Made by a program: the position numbers and the translations under genes
In this document: in pieces, positions 25,104 to 35,642 of the stretch
Numbering within the stretch: the first letter of the stretch is position 1
How the letters are laid out: each line of letters starts with the position of its first letter
NCBI RefSeq assembly: GCF_963678635.1
Contig: NC_087068.1
Coordinates: 5,353,079-5,417,078, forward strand
Length of the DNA: 64,000 bases
Source of the DNA: Symsagittifera roscoffensis
Taxonomy: Eukaryota; Xenacoelomorpha; Acoela; Convolutidae
Reading direction: 5' to 3'
The notes under the pieces: model-generated
Told to the model about the DNA's origin: nothing
What the model saw: the letters and a program-made list of their open reading frames with translations, nothing else
Databases searched by the model: none

Positions 25104-25303
25104 NNNNNNNNNNNNNNNNNNNNNNNNNNNNNNNNNNNNNNNNNNNNNNNNNNNNNNNNNNNNNNNNNNNNNNNNNNNNNNNNNNNNNNNNNNNNNNNNN
25201 NNNNNNNNNNNNNNNNNNNNNNNNNNNNNNNNNNNNNNNNNNNNNNNNNNNNNNNNNNNNNNNNNNNNNNNNNNNNNNNNNNNNNNNNNNNNNNNNNNNN
25301 NNN
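25104..25303. other. assembly gap (200 N)
   Basis: Exactly 200 N. The coding frame of the exon that follows is open right up to the gap, so the 5' part of that exon is probably lost in it. The round size suggests a placeholder and not a measured length. Confidence 0.95.
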
Positions 25304-26110
25304 AAGCTGACACACCGCAATTACCGTTACCAGCTTCTAACAGAGTACGGAAACAAAGTTATTGCGAAGTGACATTGCTCAACAGTTTTTTAACCGATAA
25401 CAATATCAATACCATCAACAACGATAATACCTGCAACTTTACTGAAGCTGTCGAGAAGCCAAAACAACATCGATTCGCCAAAGACGTTAACTTTGGCTAC
25501 TCGAGTTGTAAAATACGCGAAGAAAAACAATATATTTCTGGAACAAAAAGACGAGTTTTAATCAAAAACAAAAGCGACCCGGTCCAAGTGCAAAACTTTT
25601 TATCGGTCGACAAAAAAGACCAGCCATTGAAATTACGGAAAACATCTGCAAATTGCGAAACAAAACTTAAATTAATTTATCAGCCATCCTTGCCAACTAA
25701 ATTTAGCCAAACTTTCAGATTATTTTCCAATAAATCCAAAGTCAACAAAACTATTTCGCATCCTGATAGATTGAATCCATGTTTAAACCCTCCCATATCA
25801 GTGAAAAAACACAGTACCCATTGTCCTGTTTCCATTTGCATTGATTCGGCCGAGAGCGAAGTGATTTCCTATTCTTCGGACAAATTAGCCCAGCAGAATT
25901 TCCCGCGAAATTACTCAACTGATGATACGCGTGAGCCGCGAAACCCGAGCTACGAACCAGAACGAGAGCGAGCAGGCCAGGTGATTCCTTCGCGCTATTT
26001 GACTCTTTCCCGAGTCCAGTCGAGTGGCTTTAGCCGTAAAGAGTCTCTGGGAGTGCCGACTCAAAGACATTCAGTCGCCGGACCCCCAAAAGGAACCGCA
26101 AAAGGTACAG
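25304..26110 (+). CDS. partial host exon, Ser/Lys-rich protein of unknown function
   Basis: One frame is open from the gap (A-D-T-P-Q-L...) for about 268 codons to a strong splice donor, GTACAG|GTGAGC, at 26110/26111 in phase 1. The composition is balanced compared with the surrounding A/T runs and there is no stop in about 800 bases, which supports real coding. The protein is hydrophilic and probably disordered, with no domain I recognise. Basophilic-kinase-like sites cluster at the end (FSRKES, TQRHS). Start and preceding acceptor are in or beyond the gap. The donor phase fits the acceptor at 41310. It could also join an exon I did not recognise. Confidence 0.65.
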
Positions 26111-29100
26111 GTGAGCATTTTATATGGGTTGTGAAGGTCATTTTAGCGTAGGAACTTTTAGCATAAAAGCGTCCACTAAAAGGTCGTCAGATTGCGCTTT
26201 CGATCTCCTGTCACAGCAGTTAAAGAGTGTGAGGACGAGCTCTCACTCCACCTCCAGTTTCAGGTCTACCACTGCCTGGTCAACTTCGGCTGCAAGTAGC
26301 ACCACGTGAAAACATAAGATTAAAGAAACGGATTTAAGTAGCAAAAAGAGCTTTGCTCAACAAATTACCTCGAGCAGAGTAAATAGGAAAAACTGTCTAT
26401 CCTTAGACAGACTGGATAGCCTTCGATAAATCCTCTGCAATTTATTTTAAATTTAATGATTTTTCGGCCTTGGTCGTTCCAGAAACAGTTCATAGATCTG
26501 TTGTCCAATCTTCAATGCATATCAAATCATCTTGCATATCTAAATCAAATTCACTTAAATGTTACTTTAAACCGAAGAAGCCTTATTGTTCCGACTTTCG
26601 ATACGAAAGTAACGGAATATTTGTGCTCGGGGTGGGTTTTTTTTTCTTCAGACAAATTTCGACTTTTTAACTAGCCATTTTTGACGGAATTTTTTTTTAT
26701 CATTCGAAAGGTATTGTTGTCCTGAGCTCAAATTTGAAAAGATATTTCACCTGTGATCATTTTTCGTAAAGTTACGGGGGTTTAAAGATTGCAATTTTGG
26801 CCAATTTGGGACAATTAACGCGCGATATATTTCGCGCTATTAACACGTAAGCGGAGTTTTAATCCGTCTTAGAAATCGTTCCAAATTGGTTGAAAGAAGC
26901 TTAGTTGCCATAATTGATTTTTGTTACAAGATCCTCTTGTACTTTATTTGGCGTGTGAGGGGATGATTTTCATTAAAAAATTCCAAATTTTAGAAAAAAA
27001 AATTCATTTTTTTATTTCAATGAATTTTTTAATGTTATTACTGCTCCATAAACCTTAAAAGGCAGTCGGAACATTCAGGGCTTCGCCCTGTTACGAGCAG
27101 TCTTGTCTAATTTTGGGAACATTGAATAAAAGAAAGAGTTTTTCCGGTTTCCGTCCAATAGATTGGGTACTGGAAACCTTCTCAAGATCCATTTTCGGAG
27201 TAAAATTCCAAATGAACTGAAATAATGACCGTCAAGTACCCTCCCTAATTGAATCTTATTCAGCGCTCAAGTTTCTAACAAAGTCTTCACGCATGTGAAG
27301 GCCATATTACAAATTTAGGATTTACTTTCAATCAACAATTCACCATTAATTCACATCCGCCGTGTCCAAATTCAAGTCTCTCCTCCCATAAAAAACAGTG
27401 TCAATTTCTAATTTCAGGAGGCACCAAAAACAAAACCTACTTATGCTATATTACTGAAATTTTATAAGCTATTTTTTATTAAGTTACAGGAATTGTCGTC
27501 AAGTAAAGATAGCTACTAAATACATTTGGAATATTCTACTTTTATTATTCAAACCAAATTATCTTTCGAGTTTTTTTTCAAATTCACTTTTCTCAGTGTA
27601 GAAAAATGTGTTACGAAGTTTATCCTTTTAGTTTAGAACCCCTTTAAAATGGCGCTATGTTAATTCCACTTTAACATGCGTCTAGGCAAGAATTAAGCGT
27701 TGTTTTGGGGATATAATTAGCTGTGTTTTGCAACTGACCAGCCTGGTTAATGGCGGGCGACGGATTCATTACTGCTCAATTTCCTATTTTCCTCTTTTTG
27801 CAACTTTTGATGGAACAGATCGTATTCTATAGATTTGTAAAGCGCCCACAAATGCACAAAAAATACCTTTGAACTAATCTTTTTCATCACAAATGAAAAC
27901 GAAAGAAACTGCTGTTTTAATCAGTGTTTTCCTCCATTTTCATACTGTACAGCTGAATTATCCTTAATCCTAAATAAATATGCAAAATTTCGATTATTTC
28001 TTTCATTTCAAAGTTACCAAATAATACATAACTATTTTCTTTCTCTTAGTCATTATTTAGGTCAATTTTTAACCGGGTGCAGATTTTACGAGCTTTTTGT
28101 GCAGCTATCGGATTCTCAGTAAGAAAATGGAGCCATAAGGGAAAATATTCGTTTAGGCGTATTTGTTTCTCAGCGATGAATAAAATTTTGACAGAAACTT
28201 TTGTCAATAAAAAAATCACAATGGTGAAAACTTTTGGTTAGGTGTTACTTGAGTTGATCGTATTTTTTTCATAAGAGAAGAAGCAGCAAAAATTTGCCAG
28301 CAAAGAACGCGAAAAAAGATTGCTCATATCAGTGCGGATCCCTAACAGTTTAGAATTATTTCTAAATGAAAGTTTTAGTGAAAATGAAAAGTTACATATT
28401 TTTCCTTTTTTGAAGTAATAAAAATTTTTAATTACTTTTTTGAAAAATCTTCTGAGGTAAATTTTTATGTATAAATGAATCATGGATCAACTTTGGACAA
28501 TTGAGGCCATATTTGAATCAAATGGATAGCCTCAATTTTTTTGGGATGGTTTCTTAGCCCGATTAAATCACCGTTGACCCTGCGCGATACCAGGAAATTG
28601 AAAAGTTCGCGCGATTTAATTATCACAGTTTGACCAAATTGGCAATTTTTAAAACTCCACAATTTCAAAAAAATTTAGGTGAAGTATCTTTCCAATTTTG
28701 AGCCCCGGGCATCAGTTTTTTTTTCAGATTGTCTTTTGTCAAAAATTGTTAGTTATAAAGTCAAAATTCAAAGTCAAAATCTCCGAGCATTTTTTTTGTT
28801 ACACTCTTGTGAAGCCAAATTCATTACTTTCAATTCTTATCCGTGTCTAATTCACCGTTCGACTCTGTATCATGGTCATCTATTTTTTTGATAGCGCTTC
28901 CGTTCAAATTTTTGTTCCGCATTATTATAACGAAATAGAAAAAATCATTAATGAGAGCGCAAAGACAGCTATGACTTACATTTCAAGTACTTCGCTGACT
29001 TTTGCACTAATACGCTCACTTATTTACGGCAGAATCAATTACCTTTAGACATTTCAGACATTTTTGGGACCATCTTGGTAAAATGTCAATACAAAACGTC

Positions 29101-29183
29101 GTAAAACAATCAATTTGACTGTTCTTCGTTTTCAAATTACATTTCTACTCTGAATCGGGTAGTACACAAACATTCGGTGCATA
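26111..29183. other. probable intron, with one R2 repeat
   Basis: After the donor at 26111 no exon is convincing. An R2 repeat copy lies at 26700-27092; the rest is AT-rich with scattered spurious frames. A tag at about 27416 (ctaatttcag followed by a short open frame) could be an acceptor but has no support. Confidence 0.5.
26700..27092 (+). repeat. R2 dispersed repeat, fullest plus-strand copy
   Basis: It runs from ggtattgttgtcctgagctc through aattaacgcgcgatatattt and ggcgtgtgagggg to agtcggaacattcaggg and the terminal palindrome cagggcttcgccctg. Three other copies in the window (4590, 24606, 47240) share this order of blocks. No ORF. Confidence 0.65.
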
Positions 29184-29285
29184 TACAAAACAGTCCCATA
29201 CAAAACAGTCCCATACAAAAGAGTCCGAAACATCAAAAAAAGGTTCTAAAAAACAGTCCCATGCAAAACAGTCCAAAACCAGTTG
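29184..29285 (+). repeat. left TIR of the MULE, tandem ACAAAACAGTCCCAT units
   Basis: Two perfect units followed by degenerate ones (acaaaagagtccgaaac, aacagtcccatgc). The reverse complement is at 30905-31046, where the order of perfect and degenerate units is mirrored. Such repeated ends could be transposase-binding sites. Confidence 0.75.
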
Positions 29286-29404
29286 AATTTCTTGACCTTG
29301 ATCTTTTGGCGCCGACAGAATTGATCTACGCTTTGAAAACTCAAACAGGGGCAGTTAAAGATCAAAGAGCAAAAGTTGGAATAATAGTTCGGATGAAAAG
29401 CAAA

Positions 29405-29475
29405 GGACTCATGGTATAGTGGTTAAAGCGTTAGTCTTAAACTCTAGAGATCAAAGGATCGAATCTCCAGCGGCA
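29405..29475 (+). tRNA. tRNA-like sequence, probably a pseudogene
   Basis: It has an A-box-like tggtatagtggttaaagcg and a B-box-like ggatcgaatctcc at tRNA spacing, with a loop cttaaac that would give anticodon TAA. The acceptor strands (ggactca and agcggca) do not pair and the T stem is weak, so it is not a functional tRNA. It could be a tRNA-derived fragment or a chance Pol III-like promoter inside the MULE. Confidence 0.3.
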
Positions 29476-29810
29476 CAAATAATTTTCCAATTTTCTGAAA
29501 AAAGTTGAAATTCGGGTAAATATGACAACGGGTATATCTAGGGTACAACAAAGGGTTCAACCTTAGAGGGTTGGGCGGAGGGAAAAGAAAAATCAACACC
29601 TTGTGTGTATTCATTATTTTGCCGGTTTCAAATCGACTCTATCTCAATTTTGAAAAATCAAAGAAATTAATTAACTTGGAAAAATTTTATTGCTTGGCAA
29701 TATGGAATAAAGGTGAAAATTAAAAAGAAAAGAAAAATCTGATTATACTTTAATATTATAACTACATCCTTTCAAAAACCCAATGATATCGTTGGGTTGA
29801 TATGACTTAA

Positions 29811-30073
29811 TCAAGTAATCAAGTTTTTGTCGAGTTTTTGGTATTTAGCTTTTTTGGGTCTGGCTACTTTTTGTCCTGCGCACATTTTTTCCAACAGTAT
29901 TTCCGCATTTGGGAATGATGGATGCTTACTATTGACCGGTTTCACAAAATTGCTGTTCTAACCTTCCACAGCGTTGTTGGTGCGGGGAAGGTCGTTTTTT
30001 ACTCTTTGATGCCAACTCCATTGCTCCATATCAAATCTGGGCTTCTGTCGTCCTTGAGAAGTCAGTCTATCAA
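29811..30073 (-). pseudogene. C-terminal remnant of MULE transposase
   Basis: The minus strand encodes WSWHQRVKNDLPRTNNAVEG, matching the WxxxxRVxxxLPRTNNxVEGW signature near the C-terminus of animal MULE transposases. A TAG follows the glycine where a tryptophan would be expected. The frame then continues (KHPSFPNAEILLEKMCAGQK...) to a stop near 29811. It is separated from the N-terminal part by a deletion whose junction carries the 15-base direct repeat gtcagtctatcaata (30061-30075 and 30085-30099). Confidence 0.8.
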
Positions 30074-30085
30074 TATATGCGTCAG

Positions 30086-30622
30086 TCAGTCTATCAATAG
30101 TAAGTCTAATCCAGGTAATGTGGCAAACACAATAACCCGATTTTCATCTTGGGGACCAGAATCATGAAAAAGGAACTGCTCTCCATTGTTGGTTTTCTGT
30201 TGAGCCAGTGGTAGTTCAAAGCCAGTCAGTGATGTTGGCTCTGCCATCTTTGGTCGTTTTTCGCGTCGAACTCTATTTACAGCTTGCTGATTAGCAGAAT
30301 AACTAGGTAATTGAACAGCTGTTTCTCGGTTCACAGCACGTTGGGCTGCGAAAACAGTCTGTCGCGGTGTTACATCGGATACTGCTGCTCTATCTTTAAG
30401 TGTTTTTCTGAACTTACGTTTTTCGATGTCAGCTGGATCGGGGAAGTGGCAGTGATCTTTAACGATCTCAACGGAGTCGTCCTTTGTACGCACACGGCCA
30501 TTGCAACTACTTTGTCCGCAGCGCCAGGAAAGGGAGTTGTCTGCCAGTGTTCTGTGTTTAATATAAGCATACCCTTCAAAAATCAGTAACTCTAAATTTT
30601 TGTTTGTAAGTATGATTTCCAT
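30086..30622 (-). pseudogene. N-terminal MULE transposase fragment with FLYWCH zinc finger
   Basis: From the ATG at 30622 about 178 residues. Near the start is a FLYWCH finger: IFEGYAYI, then SWRCGQSSCNGRV with two cysteines, then DHCHFPD supplying the histidines. Such fingers bind DNA at the N-terminus of MULE transposases. The segment ENRVIVFATLPGLDLL at the end matches the start of the transposase domain, just before the first catalytic Asp (normally in a DGTF-like motif). The frame stops there because of the deletion, so the catalytic core is absent and the protein cannot transpose. Confidence 0.8.
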
Positions 30623-31339
30623 CGATAGATAGTGAATTTCGTTTCTATTGAGTGTTGTCAAGTATTTGCAAATGAAACAGATTGAACAACCTGTCTCTTT
30701 TTGCTTGGATTAAAAAAAGAGTCCATTTTTTTTAAATTGCGTTAACTTTAATGTTTCGAATATTATAGCTTTTATTGAGTGGCCGCTGCTGTTATCTAGG
30801 TTGTTCTAATTTCTCTACTATACTACCTATTGTTATCCGGATTAGTTGGAATCAAAATGTGTTTAATATGAGATAAATTTACTTATCAGCTTCTAGAACA
30901 ATTGTCACTTCGATCAATGGGACTCTTTTTTGGACTATTTTCGGACTATTTTTGGGACTGTTTTGTATGGGACTGTTTTTTTGTACTTTGCTATGTTTTT
31001 TCGGACTGTTTTGTATTGGACTGTTTTGTATGGGACTGTTTTGTACAGACACGAAACGTTCAATACGTCAAACATCCGAAAAATACAAAAAGTCATGCAA
31101 ACATCCAAAAAAAAGTTTTACTTGAGAAAACAACTGACTTTTTTTAAAAGTGCTTACAAGATGCTGTATCGGCTGAATCAAGAACTTTGCTGTCAGGTCC
31201 CGCAGTGACAAAAAAGGATACAAATCGATTATATACTGAAAAATCTGCAGAGTAACATAAGTATACAATCACTTTGTTTACAACCATTTTGCAAACGATA
31301 ATCAATTCTGTACAGATCGAATCCAATTTCTTACACCAA

Positions 31340-32250
31340 AAACAAATGGATTTTAGTACCAAAATAATCGATTTTTCTATTGTGTAAAACCTGAGTATAT
31401 ACTTTGTAGATAACCTGCATATAGTCAGTATATAACCTTTATTAAAAAAACCTGTAGGTAATCTGTAGAAAATCTATAGATAATATGTAGATAAACTGTA
31501 AAAAATTTGTATATAATCTGTTTTAAATCTGCATCAAATTGATTATATTGCCTAAAAACTATAGAGGTCGTAAAAATTTCATTTATGACCATTCAAAAAT
31601 TAAATTAATGATTATTTTTGACAAATTGATCAAAAAATTGCAATCAAGGAAGTAGTTTTTACTCAGTTTTATAGTGAGCTGAACTCACTTGAGGAGAATT
31701 CGGTTCCGCAAATTACAAGCTTTAAATCATCACTAAAACATTTTGCAATCTAGGTTTTCCGCTGTAAGAGAAGTAATTTTGTGCAAAACTTCTTCAAATG
31801 CCATTTAAAAGATCAACCTGTTCAGCGCAATTTTGCAAGAAACACATCAAGAAAAGATACAAAAATTAACATACAGCAATTTATTTTTTGCTGCAACTTA
31901 TTTACACAATAAGGAATTTATTTTTTTTTTCAGATCAGACATCATTACAAAAATTTCGAAAAAAGCCTACATTATAGTTTTATTCCAATAAACTCATTCT
32001 AGCTGATTGGCGAGATTGTTGAAAAAATCAGTCTTTAGTCTGTATATAATATGTATATAGTCTGTATATAATTAGTATACGTTTTTTATAGATAATTGAA
32101 GATATACTGTATATAAATTCTTTTGCAAAACAAAATGCATTATAAGCGATTATTAAAACTAAATAATCGAAGTTTTACTATATAAAAAACAACAGATCAG
32201 AAATATATACAATTTCTATTGATAATCGATTTTAATCCATTTTCCTTCAG
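31340..32250. repeat. AT-rich repeat with TCTGTATATAA-type internal repeats
   Basis: Short degenerate units (ctgtagataa, tctgtatataat) cluster at 31385-31520 and again at 32035-32120. Weakly inverted flanks containing aaatggattt and aatcgat motifs lie near 31345-31380 and 32170-32250. It could be a non-autonomous element with subterminal repeats. No ORF. Confidence 0.35.
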
Positions 32251-33076
32251 CAGGGTCTTTTTTTCAGGCAAATTTAGCAAGAACGAATAAAATTTTTCTT
32301 ATATATCATATTGAGATGTTTTCAGTCGAGTGCTTGACCTGCAAACAAAAAGATTGAGAACTTTTCCAAGAAAAGAGCTTGCTTACAATTGAAATTACAC
32401 CAAATGATTCTAATTTGAAGCTTAACGGACATATAGTAGACTAAAGAGATGCAAAACAAAACGCAGTTTGTGCGCGCTTTTTTTGAGCGGTTGCGTGGCC
32501 GTATTTTTCCCAAGGTAAGATCAGGCTCGCTCCCCACAAAAAAAAGAGAGAACGTTGATACAAAATCAGAAAAAATGATTGACCATGTGGTCAAAAATTT
32601 TGTGCAAATTGCTCAGCAAAACCTTTATTAATGCAAGGTTGTTTTCTGTTCGAATTTTCAAATCCTTAAAATGACCCAAACGGTATTGAGATACGCAAAC
32701 ATAGCAGTTCAAGACAAAAAATTGAGGGAAAATTTAAAAAAGATTCTAAAGATAGCTAGACTTCCCTTTATTTATATTGTGACCAAGGATAACCGTTTGC
32801 TGGGAAAGTAACCCGATTCCAGATCAATGATTTACAAAAAAAAATCTGTTTTTAAAAAAGAAGAAAAAATTCCACTTTCTTTTTCAAAAAATTCTTTTTT
32901 TCTATTTATTTTTTCATTTTTTCTCATTTTCATTTTAGTTTTAATCAAATAAAGGGTGACAAAACTAGTCATCATCAAAATTGAGTTGGGTCAAAAAACT
33001 ATGGTTAGAAAAACGAAATTTTCGGACCATAGTTTTTGAACATCGAGGCAATGTTTCTGAAAATTACAAGCCTTCT

Positions 33077-33140
33077 TTGATGTAGCGGAAAATTTTATGC
33101 CATAGTTTTTGATGTAGCGGAAAATTTTATGCCATAGTTT
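33077..33140 (+). repeat. perfect 32-bp tandem duplication
   Basis: Two identical copies of a unit beginning tttgatgtagcggaaaattt, period 32. A partial third match (ccatagtttttga) lies just upstream near 33030. Confidence 0.85.
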
Positions 33141-33274
33141 GTCACAATTTCTATATTAATCGAATCAATTAGGGTTTAGAACCAATGTGCAAGCTGTGTT
33201 GTTGCCTATTGAGAACTGCTGATGCTCTTTTATTGATATTTACAAGATAATCGCATGTTAAATAAATAACAGGG

Positions 33275-33900
33275 ATGGCCGGTTATTGTGCAAGTAGCAC
33301 AGAATGTTCCGACCATAGTCATAAAAAATAATGAATAGAAAGTTTTTTTCAAATTAGTGTTGTTTTTTTTCGTGGTGAGACAAAAACTCCAAAAGAAACA
33401 TAAAACTTCGGCATATTCAACCTTCATAGTAAAATAGGATAATTAGAAGACAGTTATTGTATAAGAATGACTAGAAAAACGAAAAAAAAAGTTGAAAATA
33501 TTTGTTTTTAAAAATTTTTCGCAGAAAGTTTTTGAAACTTCGAATTTTTTGATTTGCAAACTGGCGCAAAATTTTAACTTTATTCGAGTTAAATTAAGTT
33601 TTCACAGCTTAAATAAGGCATAAATTAGCTTTTATAAGCCTGCTTATCCTGACTTTGTTAGCTTGAAATTGAACCAAAAATCAAAAATTTCAAACTGGTT
33701 TTACATAACTGAGATCAATTTTTCGAAATTTTTTGATGTCGTTCGAATCACGACTTAAATGGCTTTAAAATGATATATTATTCGAACCCTTCCGATGACT
33801 ATTTTTTGTGCCTGGTTTTGCTTGAAAAAAAAAACAAAAAACAAACTAAAACACACCGAATACAAAGTTCCTCCACATTTTTTACAAGGCCATAACAACA
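33275..33900 (+). repeat. R3 dispersed repeat, long copy
   Basis: Blocks in order: ggccggttattgtgcaagta, cagaatgttccgaccatag, ttcaaactggtttt, gatatatta and acaccgaatacaaagttcc. The copy at 36715-37260 has the same blocks and orientation, somewhat shortened. The two fullest copies lie about 3.4 kb apart. Non-coding. Confidence 0.6.
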
Positions 33901-35335
33901 AAACAAAAAAGCCTAGCCCTCAAAAATTAACACATACCGAAATATTTATCAAGCTACCATTGTCTTACTGGACCTCTCATGATGTACGCAGTTCTCCACC
34001 TTTAATTTTTTTTATTTATGGGTATCAGTCGAATAGTCGGGGGTTCGAAACCACCGTCATCTAAACAGTAACCCAATTAATTTTGTTCAGCAACCCAATT
34101 ATTTTTGTTCAGATTACCCTTCTCTCAATTTTGAAAAGAAAATTCAAATTACCAAAAAAACATTAGTTTAATGATACCATTAATAATTACCATATTATCC
34201 CGAGCGCTAATTCGATTACATGCTGTTCGCCTCATTGGATTCGTGTCAAACACAAAAAAAAACACGCAAAAAAGCCCTACGAACGCCGCATTAATTCGCC
34301 ATTTCAAACCTATTCAAACAGTAAATTTTAAGTCATGACTCAGTTCGTTTCCTATTGTATTTCAGTAAAAAAAACTAAGCCGTCAAGTTTTTTTTCAGCT
34401 GCGTGTTAGCTATCGCCATCAGCAAGTGTTCAGTCAAAAGTTCATTTTCATTTCAAAAACGCTATTTTAAAATCATTTCCCAACTACTTACCGGAAAAAC
34501 TCATTAATCAATTCAAAATCCGCCATTTCATCCATTAAGTTGATTACAGAGTCTAAATTAAAATTGCTTGTTCGTTTTACGCACACAACCTGAGGGGATG
34601 AAAAAACTCCAAATAAATACTACATAAAACTATTTACGACCGTAATCTGTATACGTTCTGGTAGCTCTGTCGAATGCGTTTGTTTTTTTTTGCAAATTTA
34701 TTTTGAACGTTATCCCATTTCGTAATAAACTTTGAGGTAATAAATAATTATTATTGATCCCAGAGGTTATTAAGGTGTTTCAATGGCTATAAAAATCCTA
34801 AACCATCTCTTTTTCTTTGCACCAGAAGGGAAAAATGGCAAAGAATAGTTCAAATTCTCCACAATAACATAAATTTGTTTCTTAAAATGCCTCAAGGGAG
34901 TTTTTCACGTTAGCAAAATTCTCTCGTGTTTTTCAATTTTCAACTTTTTACGAGTGTCAATAAACGGACACGCCTACAAAAACAAAAAAGACCATTTGAA
35001 AAACACTTTCACCAATTTTCAGCTGCTGATCTGATACCTTTAAGAGTACCCACACCCTGTTACCTTCTGAAGTATCGTCTGGCTTGAAAAAACGTTTAGA
35101 TAGATTTTTCATGGAGGCAGTTATTTAATTGGGGCTTATCACTTACTGACTGCCTTTTTCAAAAACGGAACTTAGTTTTCGATTTTGAAGGTGACTTCTG
35201 TGTTTATTATCAAAACCAATCAGTTATTTTAAGACACTTTGCCTCATTTAGTTTTATTGTTACGCAATTACCCCATTGAATTTTCTTTCTAAGATATAGT
35301 TTACGGGGCGAACTTGTCTGTTAAATCAATTCACC

Positions 35336-35642
35336 ATGTCTTTCTCCGCGTCTTACACTTCTCTCAATTTTCCGAAGAGTCTTTTCGGCGCGAAAGAGAT
35401 GAGCGAAACAAAAACCGAAAATAAACCTTACTACAGCAGTTTGTTGATTCGGATCGGTGGCGGTGGGGGAATTGGAGGGATGTTTGGGGGGAGTGGTAGT
35501 GCAGGGGCACGTGACTCATCAGCTGACCAATCAAGTATCAGTGTGGCATCGTCTCATGACCAGGTGTGCTCCGTCTCGTCCAATCAGGAACAACTGTCAG
35601 CGCCATCTACCACCCAATATAGAAAGTACAAGCGACACTCAG
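35336..35642 (+). CDS. host exon with start codon, Gly/Ser-rich N-terminus, unknown function
   Basis: The ATG at 35336 (context tcaccATG) is the first in its frame; an in-frame TAG lies at 35297-35299 just after a possible acceptor (tttctttctaag), suggesting a 5' UTR exon start at 35294. 102 codons run to the donor ACTCAG|GTGAAT at 35642/35643 in phase 1. The protein has a short PYYSSLLIRIGGGG segment, a Gly-rich stretch, then Ser/Gln-rich sequence ending YKRHS. GC content is higher than in the flanks. The phase matches the acceptor at 41310, giving a small two-exon coding sequence of about 177 residues. No family recognised. Confidence 0.65.

Larger units (their letters stand above)
29184..31046 (-). 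mobile_element. internally deleted MULE with FLYWCH transposase remnant
   Basis: The ends are inverted repeats built from tandem tacaaaacagtcccat units: about 100 bp on the left (29184-29285), with the inverse on the right (about 30905-31046, cggactgttttgtattgg units). Between them the minus strand encodes the N-terminus of a MULE-type transposase with a FLYWCH finger (30086-30622) and, after a deletion, its C-terminus (29811-30073). The catalytic core is missing. Mutator-like elements have long TIRs and their animal transposases often carry FLYWCH fingers. No 8-10 bp target duplication was evident. Confidence 0.8.

Noticed and set aside
25011-25320. Open frames through the N run
   Set aside because: They consist mostly of unknown residues; only the frame downstream of the gap has real coding support.
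27416-27466. Possible small terminal exon after ctaatttcag, phase-compatible with the donor at 26110
   Set aside because: Only about 16 residues before a stop, unremarkable sequence, and such acceptors are frequent by chance in this DNA.
29177-29280. CRISPR-like direct repeats (acaaaacagtcccat)
   Set aside because: Eukaryotic context, repeats adjoin each other without unique spacers, and an inverse array closes the MULE at the other end.
34035-34062. B-box-like gggggttcgaaaccacc resembling a tRNA T arm
   Set aside because: No A box, D arm or acceptor stem at the right distance.
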